DNA from: Aptenodytes patagonicus
Lineage: Eukaryota > Chordata > Aves > Sphenisciformes > Spheniscidae
Direction: 5' to 3'
Length of the DNA: 64,000 bases
NCBI RefSeq assembly: GCF_965638725.1
Contig: NC_134963.1
Coordinates: 1,061,501-1,125,500 of the forward strand
In this document: positions 1-13,080 of the stretch, piece by piece
Numbering within the stretch: position 1 is the stretch's first letter
Layout of the letters: each line of letters opens with the position of its first letter
The notes under the pieces: generated by a model
The model's database searches: none
What the model saw: the letters and a program-made list of their open reading frames with translations, nothing else
What the model was told of the DNA's origin: nothing
Program-made: the position numbers and the translations under genes

Positions 1-3000
1 AACTTGCTCTGAATTAATGGGACTTCAGCACATTCTTGATAATCGTTATATGCTTAAATATTCTCAGTAAAATGTTCTGGAACTGAGCTGGTTATATGAA
101 ACTTTATTTTATGAGCTTGTTCTTTTTGTGGCCTCTGAGAATCGACAGTGCCTACTAATGCAGTAAGGTGCCTTACAAGCTTGCCTCTGGTGACGGAGAA
201 GTGTTTTCGATGGGTATCTCATCGGACATGCCAGCCTTTACAGGCACAGAGCCAATCTTGGTCAGGAATCTACCAGATTGTGTAAACACATTGATTGCTT
301 CTGTTCAGTGGAGGAAACCACATCACTTTTCAGACATTAATTAAGATAGATTAAATAATAAACTGGGGAATATGTGAAGCCAGTAGTGTCTCTTCTTGTG
401 GTACAACATTATAATTCGTATCCAATAATTGAGGCTTTTGCCTCTTATTAAAAGAATGTGCTCTTCCAAGAAAAAGGTGAATGAGAAAGCTAGGGTGTTT
501 TTTTTCTCCTCTCTGCTGTGAATAGCTACTAGAAATAGCCACAGAGCCAAGGTCTTAGTCAAATGCATTTATCCATCTCATATTTGTCATGTCTCACTTG
601 AATGGCTGGCATTCAGAGGGGAATTAACTGTCCTTTCAATTACAGATGGGTCTACATTAGTACCTTAGTTTGATTAGTAGTGCCCTTACATAATTTTTCT
701 GATAGTCCCTATTTACTGTGCTTTGGCTCACATTTCAGGGCAACCTCAGATCACAGGGACTAGGCTGTTTTCAGATGGAATGGAACTGGTAGATGTGCTT
801 TAGGAATGCGCTAGGTGTACTCCAACAGGTCATAGGTTTAGCCTGAAGCAAAACTGTCTGAAATGCACATAGCATGGAGATTAAGTACTCGGCACCAATT
901 GTTTTGCTGCGTAAATCTGCTTATGTTGGTCTGCTTTACTTATAGATGTAGTATGTGATAGATGTGTGTTGTATCGGTATCCTTGCAATACGGCAGTTGC
1001 AAAATTTTCTGTTTTCTTTAGCAATATATTGTGCCAGTCAAGTCTGAGTACTCTCTTGGTATAATACACATGTGGTTAGACTGGCAAAGCAATCCCAGAA
1101 TGGCAGTTACATAAAAAACAGCTATACCAGCACAATTGTGCTTTCAGAAGCATAACTTATTTTGCCTCTGTTGGGGGAAGACAAAGGTACAGATGTTTCT
1201 GGTTTTGCTCATATAAGTGCAGCTACACCTGGATTTTTGGCAGCCAAAGATTATGCTCCTGATTCATGTCTGTGTGCCACCAGCAATATATATAGTAGAC
1301 CAAGCTAAGGAATTGGAGCAACAGTTTCTTGGCTGTAGTTCACAGCAGTCCTATGGAACAACAAAGTATGCTTTGTTATCACAGGTTTGAATTTAAAACA
1401 TCATGATGTATAACGACTCACAAGAAAAACTGCCACTCAACAGAAGTCACTGGCTGGAGAAGTTTAGGAGAAGCCAGAATGTCTAAAGTAGTACTTGTCA
1501 ATGGAGTACTGCTATAGCTCTTGAAAAGTAGCTAAGATTGACTTGCAGGGTTAGTTCAACAACTGAACAGTAGTGTATGGTAGACATGTGGGATGTGAAA
1601 GCAGCTGCAAGGCTGGCTCAGAGGATTTTGTTTTCCTTTATGCTTAAGTTTATCTTTACAAATAGCAGATAAATATTATCTATTCTAAAAAAGTGTTCTG
1701 AACTACTTGGATGAAAGGGCCTATAGAAAGCAAAGTATGAAGACTGGTATTCTGTCCCACATGGACGTTATTTAATTTTTTTCTCTAATATTCCCATAAA
1801 TAAATTGAGTGTATTTAAGAATGCAGGATTTTCAGCCCTTGGAACACATTTGTTCTATGTATCAAGAACAAGCAAGGGCAGCCTCGGTCACTGTACAATA
1901 GCACCAGCACAGGTCCAATTGGCAATTGCCGAGAATGTTACTTAAGAGTGACATGTGCAGTCCGGTTTCTAATGTGAAGGTCACCTAGTTACTTAAAAAT
2001 CGGCATCTTTTTTTCATCCAAATTTGGAATATCTTTAAAAAAAAAAACAAACAACAAAAAACCCAGAAAATGTTAATTAAACCAAATTGGTCAAAGGCAG
2101 GTTATTGAATGTGTAGCTGAGTGCTCTCCTCCTGCTGGTTAGAATTGCATGGAACAGTATGCATATTCCAGGATAGATGAGAGGGAAAGAGCCTTGCCAT
2201 TGCACATGTCCCATATTTAAACTGCAGCTGCATCCACCTTGTAAATTTCCCACCAGAGTGGTAGTGGATTTGATTGTTAGTGTGCCTTGGCAAGGTCACT
2301 CGAAGCATATAGCAGGCAGGAATTCAGATCTCCGTGTTGTGCCCAGGTGCATTTATCACAAGAACATTCCCTATGTAAAATGTTTGAACATAATGATAGA
2401 GTAATTTAGGTGGGAAGAAAACCTGGGACAGAAAATGACTTGTGGGCTATAACAGGGAGGAGTTGTTACTTTTTACTTGACCTCTTAGTCATCATATCCC
2501 ACTTTAAGTAATACTGTCTTTAGAAAGATGCCTGCCTTATTGGACAAAATGCTAACAGCAATCTGAAACCTTAGAGAAGTAACCAATTGGCTGAAGTTTC
2601 TCCAACAGAAAAATCAGAAGTTAGATGTGCTTCTGTAGACGACACAGTATAGTTTGCCTTAAATCTGCATCGATGCCAAAGTGCAAGATTAGTAATTCCC
2701 TGGTACCATTGAGCCAAAGGATGTGTCTGCTTTGATTATCTTCCTTAGCAATCAACCACCTCTTTTGACACTAGAGGACTGGTCTGAGCTTGCTCATGGG
2801 GTCCCTTTGACATCTTTCCATGGCTGTCAGGTGATGACTGACAGAGGTTAGGTTGAGGAGAGCAGATTTCGGCAAGAAGTAAGACACAAAAATATACACT
2901 GCAAGCAAACATCAGTTTGCTTTTTTCCTCCCCTAATTCTGCCTTAGTCAATGTGCAATGGCAGTGCCCGTTTTGCTGTATGACATCTGCTGTCTCCATT

Positions 3001-6000
3001 TAAAGCTTTAATGGATTTATTATTCTCTGGCAAATGAGACAATGTATCTCAAAACTTGGAGAAAATCCCAACCCTGCTGATGTCACGTTCTTTAAGTGTG
3101 TAACTTGGGTGTCTACATGAGGAATCTGAATTCTCTTAATGTAATTAATGGGGAGGCTTAACTGCTTCTCTGAATGCTTAAGAATCTGCTTCTCGTTTTA
3201 TGGGCAAGCTAAATTAGATGCCTGAAGTTAGATGTCATGAACCTTCTGAGGATTTTTTTTTTTTAAATAAAGTCTGCGTTATGTTTCCTTAGGAGGCTGG
3301 GCACTTGATTTGACGTGGACTGTATTCAGACCAGGTCCAAACTAGAAATGTCATCTTTGTTAGTTTAGATGCCTCCATGTGACATAAATTATTCTCAGAT
3401 TCATCCTTGGGGTGTGAGAGAAATCTCGCTGAACTCAATGGAAAGAATCCTGTTGGATGCTGATGTAGTATGAATTGTGTCCTTAATACAACTAACTTTA
3501 GTAAATCGTAAACAATTTGCACCACTTCTTACTCCTACAAAAATAATTTTCCCATTAATTAATTCGTTTGGTTTGATGATTATATCTTTTAATTGCATTT
3601 TACTTGACTTTTCCATGATCGAGAGCTTTCTCAGACTTCCAGTTTACACAGCTGTATTTGGAGTGCTACTTGGAAGTACAGAAGGCTTGGTCATTTCCAC
3701 TCTGGTGCAGTATGATCAGGTATCGGGAAAACAGTCTACACAGAAGCATTTCCCTGCTGAAGTTCAAAGGTTGGGCTTCGCAGAGCTGCAGGAATCTGTA
3801 TATAGCCTGGAACCAGCTTGCCTCCCCCTCGCTGTCCACAGTGGCTGAAATGTGAATACTGTATGCAAACTGTCCCCTGAATGGCACTTAGATTAAAAAA
3901 TTCTGTTTTAATAACCTTACTAAGGAAGTCTTTTTTTTTAATGTAGTTCCAGGTCTTTGAGTGCAAACTGGCACACTGTAGGCTGTAGTTAGCGACTCAG
4001 CTTCATTAATGTTTCCATCAGGTTAATAACACATATTGTAAAGGACATGCAAATCTGTTTCGTACCTGACATCTATTTTATGCCTTGATGATTAGTGTTT
4101 AAAATGTCTTTGGAAAGATAAGTCATATTTAATTTTTGTATTTCACATCTTCAGAAAGTAAAATACCTATTTCGCAGAACAACCTACTTCACTGAAATAA
4201 AAGCCATGCGGGCTAAGCAAAATTTGTCTTCCAGTAGATTTCACTGTTGGAACAGCACAGTATGTGCTGCAGTTACTGACATTGTAACTAAGAATATGAA
4301 AAAGACGCTGGCTCCACCTAATTTTCATTCCGATGAATGCAGCCTGTTAACTTTATTGGGAAGCTCGTCGTTGTTTTCCTTATAGGCTTGTTTTCTGTAT
4401 TTTGTGTTGACAGCAATTGTTTCTGTCCAGCCTTCATATATCTGGCATATGAAAATCTCCTTGTCACTAGGAACTGATTTTTTGCTGCTGATAATGATAG
4501 TTCACAATACTATTGTAAATCCTGATTGCACTATGCAGGTGGACCTGCACACTTCTAGTTCAAAAGTCTGGATGGAAGATAAAGTTTTTGTGCACGTTTG
4601 GCAAGTCTTTCGTCAGAAGTCCAGGTTATCAAAGTTTTCAGGTGAATTTGCAGTTTGTCAGACATAGCAGATCAGATTTAATTCTCCAGAGGTCACATAG
4701 GCCTTCTGGGTTAAAAAATTTAACCATGGTTTTAACACTGTTTTGATGAAACCATTGTTTTGCTACTGGATTGTTATTCTTTTGTTTATGAAAAGTTAGA
4801 AGTATATTTCCCTGTAGTGTCAGTGTCTCAGAGAATCAGCTGTTGCATCAATGCTTTAAGTCATAGTAGTTTGATTCTCTGAAAACAGATGCACAATGCA
4901 AAAACTAACATACTGGTTATTTTTTCACTTTCAAAGCACTGCAGGCATTTTAATTCCTCCAACTCTACACAAAAGCCTGTGTTTTGTGCCTCTCCTGATC
5001 CTAACTGAAATGTTGCTGTTTATGTACATATAAAAAATTTAACCTATTTACTACATTGTGCAATACTGTCAGTGCAATACTTCAGTTATACAGTCACATA
5101 AATTGGATGCAAATGAGTCATGATACTTGCATTTTCATATATCCTTTGAAAGGGACAATCTTCTCTTGTCATAATGTTAGCAATTTATGAGGTGATGTGA
5201 TGCAGCTAGTTTACAGCAAATGCCAACATCAACTCAAATTCTGTACTTAATAATGAGACTTTTTTTTTCCTCAGCTTTGAAGGTTGAAGTGTGATGTAAA
5301 CGGCTGTTTTGCACACCATGACTATTTTATTAAATACGCATTCTGAAGTGGTTTAAAATTAATAAAAGCAGTCATAATTTAAAAACCACTTTAAAATAAT
5401 GGCTTGAATGCAGAAGCCTGTTAGGAGGAATTAAAAATTAGAAACTGCTTTCAGTTTTTGAGGGCAGCTTGCAAAGATTCAAACCAATTTCAGTAACCTT
5501 ATTATGTGTTGATACAGTACCATGACATTATGTCCATATAAACTACCGCCATACCATTAGATATGTTGGTCCAGTCAAACACAAAGATGAAAGGCCTAAC
5601 AGAGGTCTTCAAAATATTATTAAAATATTACCATTATCTTTCATAACAGTATTTGGGGACCTCAAAGACATGAGATAAGCGAAATATCAGAAAAAGATTC
5701 TCATGTCCTGAAATTCTGTATGGAAGCAAACAAAAGCATTTATCATCGTTCAGTGCTATTATACTATAAGTGATTAAGCCACTGACGTATTATGCTAATA
5801 TTTTGTGTGTGATGTTGATTTCAAATCAGTATGATCATGAAGGACAGGAGAGGCAACCCTGTAATTTAAGTGTATCAATAAAAGCTACTTTAGTTCTCCA
5901 TTTCGGGGGGAAGCAAATCATAAAGTATTGGAGTGAGTAAGAACAGCAAATGTTCACTAACCCTTTAGAAGTAACTTTACCTAAACTGCTTAAGATGTTT

Positions 6001-6300
6001 TCTATAATTATTTAGGAATTGTGTCTAAACACTACAGTCAGATTTGGGGCTTATTCTGTGAACTGCTTGGTACATATGGCATGAAATATGGACGTACTTT
6101 AATTTATCCTTTTTAAGTAAATCACTTTTGAAGGGGTAATGCTGTAGTTGTGCTGCTTAAAGATGTAAAGCAGTGTTTGTAGGAAAAAGTGGCATCTCTT
6201 CTTTAGCTAGCTAGTGATACGTGTAGGGGGAAAAACCTTCAGCAGTCCTTCTGTCAAGTCTGATAAAAGGCATTAACTTCCTACAACCCTTGCTTCTGCT
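1..6300. other. Intergenic or 3' UTR-like AT-rich sequence, no gene recognised
   Basis: No open frame here looks like a conserved protein and no exon series could be built. By human synteny the left neighbour should be TANGO2 on the plus strand, with miR-185. I looked for the conserved TANGO2 C-terminal region and for the mature miR-185 sequence and saw neither. Plus-strand AATAAA motifs lie at 4197, 5361 and 5877, so part of the stretch could be the long 3' UTR of a gene ending upstream, but this is only a possibility. An imperfect hairpin sits at 5346-5392. Confidence 0.5.
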
Positions 6301-6389
6301 ATATTTTTTTTTTTTCTAATTTAAAGAGCAGCTGAAGCGAAAGGACCAAACCCATTCAGCATCTGCTGGACCCACAGCTATCACAACAG

Positions 6390-7600
6390 ACCGAATGAGG
6401 TACGAATCCCGCCACGGCCAGTTCTCCTCATTGCCCCGTCAGGGTAAGGCGGGCACCGCTGGTACGTGCTGTACCGCACGCGTGCCGCCCGCGCCGGGTC
6501 TAATCCCGCGGCACCCCGGTAAGGGCGGCACAAGGAAAGGCCTGGTCGGGGGTTGGGCACCGTCTCCCAGCGCAGCGGCTCTTCGTTCGCTTCTTGCAGC
6601 TGCGGGGTAAGGAGCCTCGGTGGATTTATTTTGGATGCGATGCGCCCCGAAGGCCAGGTGGGCCTCGGGCCGCTGTGCGCCGGGGACAACGCGCCGCCGC
6701 TCCCGCAGCGACGCCGGGGGTGCCCCGCCCGCTCGCCTCAGCCTCTCTGCCCGCCCGTCTCCCCTCAGCGGCCGCCTTTAACGACCTCCTTCGGCGCGGC
6801 TCCCTGCTGCCGAGGGTTCCTCCCTCGGCTGGGCTGTCCTGGGGACGGCGCGATGGCCGCGGCGCTGAGACCGGCTCGGGGCCTCCCCGGGACGGGGCGG
6901 CGACGGCTTCCCCGGGCACCAGACAAAGGAGCCCGCCCTCCGCCGGGCGTAGCTCCCCGCGTCGCGGCCGGCCGCGCCCGCCCGCCGCCTCGGTCCCGCC
7001 CCCGCCTCCCTCTCATTGGCCTGGTACTGTGAGGGCGTATGCCTTTCGCATCTCTATTGGCAGAGCGGGTTAACATGCCGGGGAATCCACCAATGGCTAC
7101 CGAGATTTCAAATTCGTGACAGAAGAGACCGGGAACGCAATTGGCTTGGCGAGCGCGGAGTCCCGCCTGCGGAGACTGGAGCGGCTCGGAGCAGGCGTTT
7201 AAAGATGGCGGCAGCGGCGCGGGGCGGGGGACGGTTTTTGTGAAGCGGCCGAGCTCGCCCTCTACCCCCACCCTCGCGGAGGCGCGGCAGGGACACCAGG
7301 GATGGCTCAGGTGGGTGCTGGCGCCGTGGGGCGAGGGGGAGGGCGTGCGCGAGTGGGCCTCCGTGGCCCGGTCGCCGGCGCGCGGGCAGTAACCCCTCTG
7401 TACCCACAGGCCGCGGCGCCTGCGGGGGCCGCCCGGCCCGCCGCGCTCCTCGCCGCCTGCATCGCGCGGCTCCCCTCCTCCGGGCCGGCGCCGCGGGTAG
7501 GGAGCCGTGAGGAGCCTTTCGCCGAGCAGCGGAGGCGAGTGCACCGACGTCCTGTCGCTTGAGCGGGCGAGGGGCTGCCCTACGCGGCGGGTGTTGCCGT
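6390..7600. promoter_or_regulatory. DGCR8: CpG island promoter of DGCR8
   Basis: The sequence switches abruptly from AT-rich to very GC-rich and CpG-dense near 6390 and back again near 7650. The core at 7015-7144 has four CCAAT boxes in both orientations: ATTGG at 7015 and 7056, CCAAT at 7090, ATTGG at 7140. No TATA box is evident. A YY1-type element, AAGATGGCGGC, lies at 7202-7212; in many housekeeping promoters this motif sits just downstream of the start site, which would put initiation near 7190. It is the only strong promoter-like region upstream of DGCR8 exon 2. Confidence 0.8.
7190..7310 (+). other. DGCR8: Probable non-coding exon 1 of DGCR8
   Basis: The start is set by the YY1-type element at 7202-7212 and the end by a GT donor at 7311 (CTCAG followed by GTGGGTG). 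Mammalian DGCR8 has an untranslated first exon joined to a second exon that carries both 5' UTR and start codon, and exon 2 here has a good acceptor ending at 12804. Other donors in the island are possible, and the transcription start is an estimate. Confidence 0.4.
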
Positions 7601-10600
7601 GAGGCGCTTCCTCCCCCCGCCCCCGGCCGGAGCGTCTTTTCCCTCAGAGCTGGTGTCTTGTTTGTTTAGGGTTTGTTTGGGGTTTTTTTTGGGGGTGGGG
7701 TTGGCTTTTAGTTTCCCGCCCGCCCCCAGCCACCTCCCTACTCGCTCCCGCCGTGGAATTGCGTTCAGGGTAGTAGAAGGAAGGCACGTCCGTTTATGCA
7801 GGGGAGAACACGTCTCCTCGTCTGCAAAGTTAGGAAGAAAAGGCAGCCCTTTGCCAGCATGTGTGCGGATGCCCGTTCCCTTTTTCTAGTTCTGGTGCGT
7901 TGGGACGGTGAAGATAAGGTGGTGTGTCTGTCCCTCTCAGGATTCTTCTTTGCGTGCTCCTTTTATTAATAGTGAAGTACAGCTACATCTTTCTCTAAAT
8001 TATCTCTTCCAGTCTCTAAAAGGTTTATTCTCCTAACTTTCTGCACCTTTTTTGGCTGGAAAAATAGGAGTCTCTCGTTTGCTCCTCTCTTCTTTAGGCT
8101 TCAGGTTTATCTATAAAGTCTGTTTGCTCACCGAAGGGGTGGGCCCCCTAACATCCAGGCATCACTCCCTCGTAAACTGGGATTGAGGGGCTTGCTGGGT
8201 GAACCCATTCAATTTCTTTACTCCCTTAGGTTGTGAGTTACAGACGTTGGAGTTAGATCTTTAATTTGTCTTTTGTGAATGTACCTCTTTTCACTTCTGT
8301 TTAGGTAACTAAACTTAAGGCTTCCTGTTTTTAATTTTGGATGAGGAGTTAGGTCACTAGTTCTTTTGGGCAGCTCCTTTTGATTACCAGGATTATTTTC
8401 CTTTTTTAGAGAATGAGAGGGGAATTTGGTTCCTTATGTCTGTTATTTTTCTTTACAAGTAAGAATCTATTTGTGATGTGAAAGTAAGAAATTTTCTTCT
8501 TCTTCCTAGGCTCTGATTTGCAGATTTTTTTAAAAAACGGTTTCCTGTTTTACACAATTAACTGAAACCATCTAAACCCTGCTAGAAAACTGGTCAAGCT
8601 ATAAAAGCAGCAATTGCTTTGCCATTTCTGAGGGTGCCTTTCCAAAATTATGTTCTGTGTGCGTTCTGAAATGGGATGAAGTCTTATGAACGAGAGAAGT
8701 TCTTTAGCCTTGTCTGTATTTGCCACTGATAACGTTATGGTTGGGCCCTGACTGCCTTTTCTTAGACCGCCTTGATGACTTACACAAAGTGGTTGTTTCC
8801 TTCAGAATCTTTGCATTTTGAAGCTGATAATGGGGAGAGAACAAGTTCCTGTATGTAGTAGTTAACTTACAAAATATATTTCTTTTGAGACTGCCTTTTC
8901 TGGTTTAAATAAAATAAATTCAGTCATCTCGTTTTTTGGTTTTTTTTAGCAGTTGATAATAAATAGGATTAACTTATTTTTAGGACTGTATGTATCAAAA
9001 AGATACAATAGGTATAGGTATAATAAAAAGAACATAGATGACTGTGAACAAGTAATGACTTTGATAAGGGTTAAAGCTGAGTGGGTCTTTAAGCATGATC
9101 AATGCCTCATAAATTCTGCTCTGCAGAGTTGCCATTTGGAGATGGAGGATGAGGACGACTTTGTATTTGGATAGCAAATAAGGAGAGTTTGCTCTGAGCC
9201 ACTCTTCCTTTTGGGGTCCACTGAATGTGAAGTAAGCAGTTTCTGATAAGGAATCCAGTTGCTTTTTAGAAGCGATTTTTGAAGAGAGAATCTGTGGTAT
9301 GCTGTTCCTTGTTCCTGATTGCAGCTACAGGTATTCATGAAGAAAATATGTTCTTTATTGAACTTACTTGTAAGACTGCCGACATGCTATACAGTGAAGG
9401 GAGTTCCTCTTTGAGTTTGGGTAGTGCTGGTTACAAATTTGAAGATTCTGTTTTTCTCCTGTCTTGAAAAGATACCCTTTTCTCTGTGTACTCCCCCCCC
9501 CGACCCCCCCAATCTACCTGTTCTGATTGCAGGAATAGGCAGTGGTACTTATTAAACAAAGAAGTGGTTGGGGTTTTTTTGTTCTGCCTTCAGAGAACAT
9601 CTATAAGTTAACTAAGCCAAGACACTGCTTTTGTTGGGACCCGTGCAGTTTGCTACATTACATTTAGATGTCCACCATGTATCTGTTTCTTTGAGTTTAC
9701 TTTGTGACATGAAACTTTTTCAAAATAAGAGCAAGCAATTAAAAATATGACATTTCTATGTATTGGTGATCTGCAGAACATGAGCTGTGCATTCGTATTT
9801 CCAGCAGTTCATCCAGAGTTCCTTCCGTGTTTTGTACTGGCTGTTGCAGCTGTCAGTGGTGTTCCATGCCTTTTTAAGTAGTCCTTATGGAAACTGTCGA
9901 TGGAACTTGGTGGAGCTCTGGAGAATAAAATCTGTTCTTGCAGGGCAAGTTAATTAAGGATGATAGTAGGCAGACTAGCTTAATGTTATATTCTAATATT
10001 ACGTAACCTAGTGTGCTAAGTCTGTTTTTATACATGGCGGTTGGATTCCCTTGATCTAAGGTCTGTTTGGCTGTTTTTAACCTACAGGCTCATCTAACTC
10101 ATCCTTTTAGGTTTCATTCCTTCTGTCTTTCTTTTAAAATACCTGATATCTAAGGGAAAATCCTTATTGGTTTTGTTGTGGTTTTTTTTTTTTTTTTTCC
10201 CAGCCCCTGATACAAAGGGCATATTGTAACATCAGTTGGCAAGAAAGTGGATGGGAATTGGACCTGTGTTACTCTAGTCCTCCCTGGCTTTTTGTAGCTT
10301 ATAGGAAGGTATTGTAGCCCACTGTAACTGTAGAGCTGCCAGACTCTGTTATCTTACCCTAGGGACGTGGCAGGTTTATGGCTAGAAATGCAAAAGCTAG
10401 TTTAACCTCATCTTAGTCTAGTACTTTTTCTGGCCACAGTATGTGTACTGATTAGTAGACAATCCCTGGCAGTGATTTGATATGCTATTCACTATTTCAA
10501 GGCCAACAAGAGTTTCATTGTTAATAGTGCTTGAGTGTAATAACAAGACATCTTTCCTGCAAAGAGCGGAGGTGTAGTATCAGCAAGCTGCCAAAGCTAG

Positions 10601-12804
10601 GCAGGTAAAGATTAATTTCTTGTGTTTTGACATTGGTGGTGTTAAAACACTCTTTAGCATAGGAGCAGGGCGTGTATCAGGGATGGGGAAACTGCATTGA
10701 TGATCATGTCTTATGACTTGTCAAAAATAGTCTTTCTAGTTGGACCAGGTAGCTCCTTGATCATATGAGAAGGTAGCACTCTTTCAAATTCTAGAATACC
10801 AATTTCAGTATTTCATTTCTGTGTAAATTACTTCTGTTTGCTCTTTTAAAGAGTCTTCTAAAGACTCTAAGGTGGAAAAATTAGATTAATTAGGCATTTA
10901 GTTTCCAGGAGTTACTGAACTTGTACTGTGACTTTTGATTCTTTTGTTCAGAATTAACAATTAAGACACTAATGATTTATTGTGAAGAACTTAATAATTT
11001 GTCATTCACTTTTTTTTTCTTTTTTAATCTGAAGATGAGGAAGGGGGAAGGTTATTAGACAAATATACTTCTAGAGGTGTTCTGTATAACGTTAGGTGTT
11101 TCAGAACCTGTTGAATGAAGAAGGAATTGATCACTGTTCAGGTGACTCTATGAACATCTTGTAGGATGGAATGGATTTAAATATATAGAACTGCTTGTCT
11201 TACTGGTGAATGAGCTGTTTTTCATTCTGGAAGGTAACATGTTTGTATCAGAAGAAGATGGGATTATTTTAGAGCTTTTATCAAAATGGAGTATTTTTCC
11301 TTAGTAATTCTACAGTGTATGTCAAGCTCAGTGTCTTGAATGTGTCAGTTTTTAGTATGTTAAAAAAAAAACCCAAACCCACACACCACAAAATGTGAAC
11401 TATTGTGCTGCCCCAGCAAAACTTACTTTATTGCTAAATCACTAAAATAAGAGTTTGTTCTATTGTATATTTTGCTTTCTTCCAGCTTCCAGGTAGGTAG
11501 TTTCTGTGTGCTGTTGAATTTTAATTGATCCCATTATAACTCCCGATTCCCAGCTTCTTGCCTTGCCCCAGTTGGTGTTTGGATATTGCTGTTGGTTTGT
11601 TTTGTCTTGGCTGGCATAGAGATACATTAGAGAATTATATTTGGCTTCTCTAAGTCCCTCATGACAACCCAGATGTTCTGCCCTGTTGCCCTCAAATGTT
11701 ATACAGTGATGCTAAGGACTCGAAGCTTATCTTTCTAGAATACTTGGGTAGGCTTTCTCTGCTACCTGGAAATACTTTGAACAGAAGATTCAGCCAGCTG
11801 GCTGTCTTGGGCAGAGTAACACTGCTTTGTTTCTAGCTGGTAGGAAGATTTAAGCCCAGTTTGGGGTGGTACGGAGGGACTTGGAGAAACCAAAATAGCA
11901 GGTAAGAAATTATGCTTCCTTTCCCCAGGTGCTTATAGTCCTGCACAGATGCCAAAAGTATAATTGAAGAAGCCATCATAGACATGATAGAAAGAACCCC
12001 CTTAATGTAAAAAACAAACCCAAACCACACACTGCCTACCCCCTGTAAAATTTCCTAGAGCAATTGAATATTTTTGCCAGGTTAAATTACCTAAAACATT
12101 GGCTTATAAATACCTTCCAGAATTAATTTGAGCTTTAATGCTATGTATCTAGACCCGAATTCCTCAGACATAACAAACATATAGTCCCATAATAGTACGG
12201 AATATAAGATCAAATGTCTAATACCTGGTTATCTAGAGAGTCATTTTGTGTGAGTTTTTAGTAAATTACGAGATTTCCTGTTAAAACTTCCAGTGAGATT
12301 TCAAAAATATCTAGTAACTTAAACTTTGAAAAAGCTATGTGTCTTATAAGACCATAGTTGTTAAAATCTTGTTGGTTTTGCAGATTGTCTTTAACTGTAA
12401 GCTAATTATCCTTTCTACTGTGTGGGTAAGTATGGCTCAAATACCAGGTTATTTTAAATAATGGGAGAATCCCCCCCCAAAAGCACAGTTTTTAGTCTGG
12501 TCCCTAGAAATGCCATGCTTAATGCTCTGCCTGCTAACCAAGCAGAGATAGTCAATAAATTATCCAGGTAACTATGTGTTAGCAAATTCTTGTGCTGATG
12601 TACAGATCAAGCAGTAAAAAAAAAATCTAATTTCAGCCTCATTCAAATTGGTATCGAGATACCCTGCTTTTTTCACTGTAAAAATGTCACTCTTACTTCT
12701 ACGTGAAATTTATGCTGGAAGGAGTGACATTTTTTCTTTTTGCCTGGGATACTATTTCTGTTTTTTTTTCTGTGACAAAGATTTTTTTTTTCTTCTTCTT
12801 GTAG
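7311..12804 (+). other. DGCR8: DGCR8 intron 1
   Basis: This 5.5-kb stretch between the CpG island and exon 2 has no convincing coding exon. It contains the tail of the CpG island, a C-rich run near 9489-9510, a T run near 10181-10198 and general AT-rich sequence. It ends in a long pyrimidine tract and TAG at 12802-12804. Confidence 0.55.
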
Positions 12805-13080
12805 GTTGAAAGAAGAAAGGGAGACCTGCTTGTCCAATGAAGATGCAGTCTTAGTCTTCAGCTATTTAAGCTGAATGCATTGTGATTTCCAATAATTGAG
12901 ACAGTGATTCTGAAAGCTGTCTACATTAATGAAAAGAACAATGTAGTCAGCTTAACTGAATCATCAGTGTTGCATATTGAATAGAACATGATAAACCAAT
13001 CTTGATGGACTTATGCATGTTAGGAATTAGATACAAACATTTATTAAAGCATTGTTTTTTTAAAAACAGTAGTTTTAAAA
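12805..13080 (+). other. DGCR8: DGCR8 5' UTR portion of exon 2
   Basis: Exon 2 follows a pyrimidine tract and TAG acceptor at 12802-12804. The leader carries the miR-3618-like hairpin at 12905-12963 and several upstream ATGs, for example at 12837 (five codons and stop) and 13005 (overlapping the main start). The main ATG at 13081 has A at -3 and G at +4, a strong context, so leaky scanning past the weaker upstream ATGs is plausible. Confidence 0.75.
12905..12963 (+). ncRNA. MIR3618: miR-3618-type hairpin in DGCR8 5' UTR
   Basis: The arms CTACATT and AATGTAG pair perfectly around a loop. They are extended by a T-T mismatch, AAGCTG with CAGCTT, a small internal loop, and TGATTC with GAATCA. 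The segment 12918-12939 matches the human miR-3618 mature sequence as I recall it, with one difference near its 3' end. In mammals the hairpin at this site in DGCR8 mRNA is cut by DROSHA-DGCR8 as negative feedback. Whether a mature miRNA accumulates in birds cannot be told from sequence. Confidence 0.8.

Noticed and set aside
1-6300. TANGO2 3' end and miR-185 expected from human synteny
   Set aside because: Neither the conserved C-terminal TANGO2 residues nor the miR-185 mature sequence could be found on reading this stretch.
6765-7544. Minus-strand open frame of 259 codons at the DGCR8 promoter
   Set aside because: Same composition effect in a CpG island; low-complexity Arg/Gly/Pro product with no conserved look.
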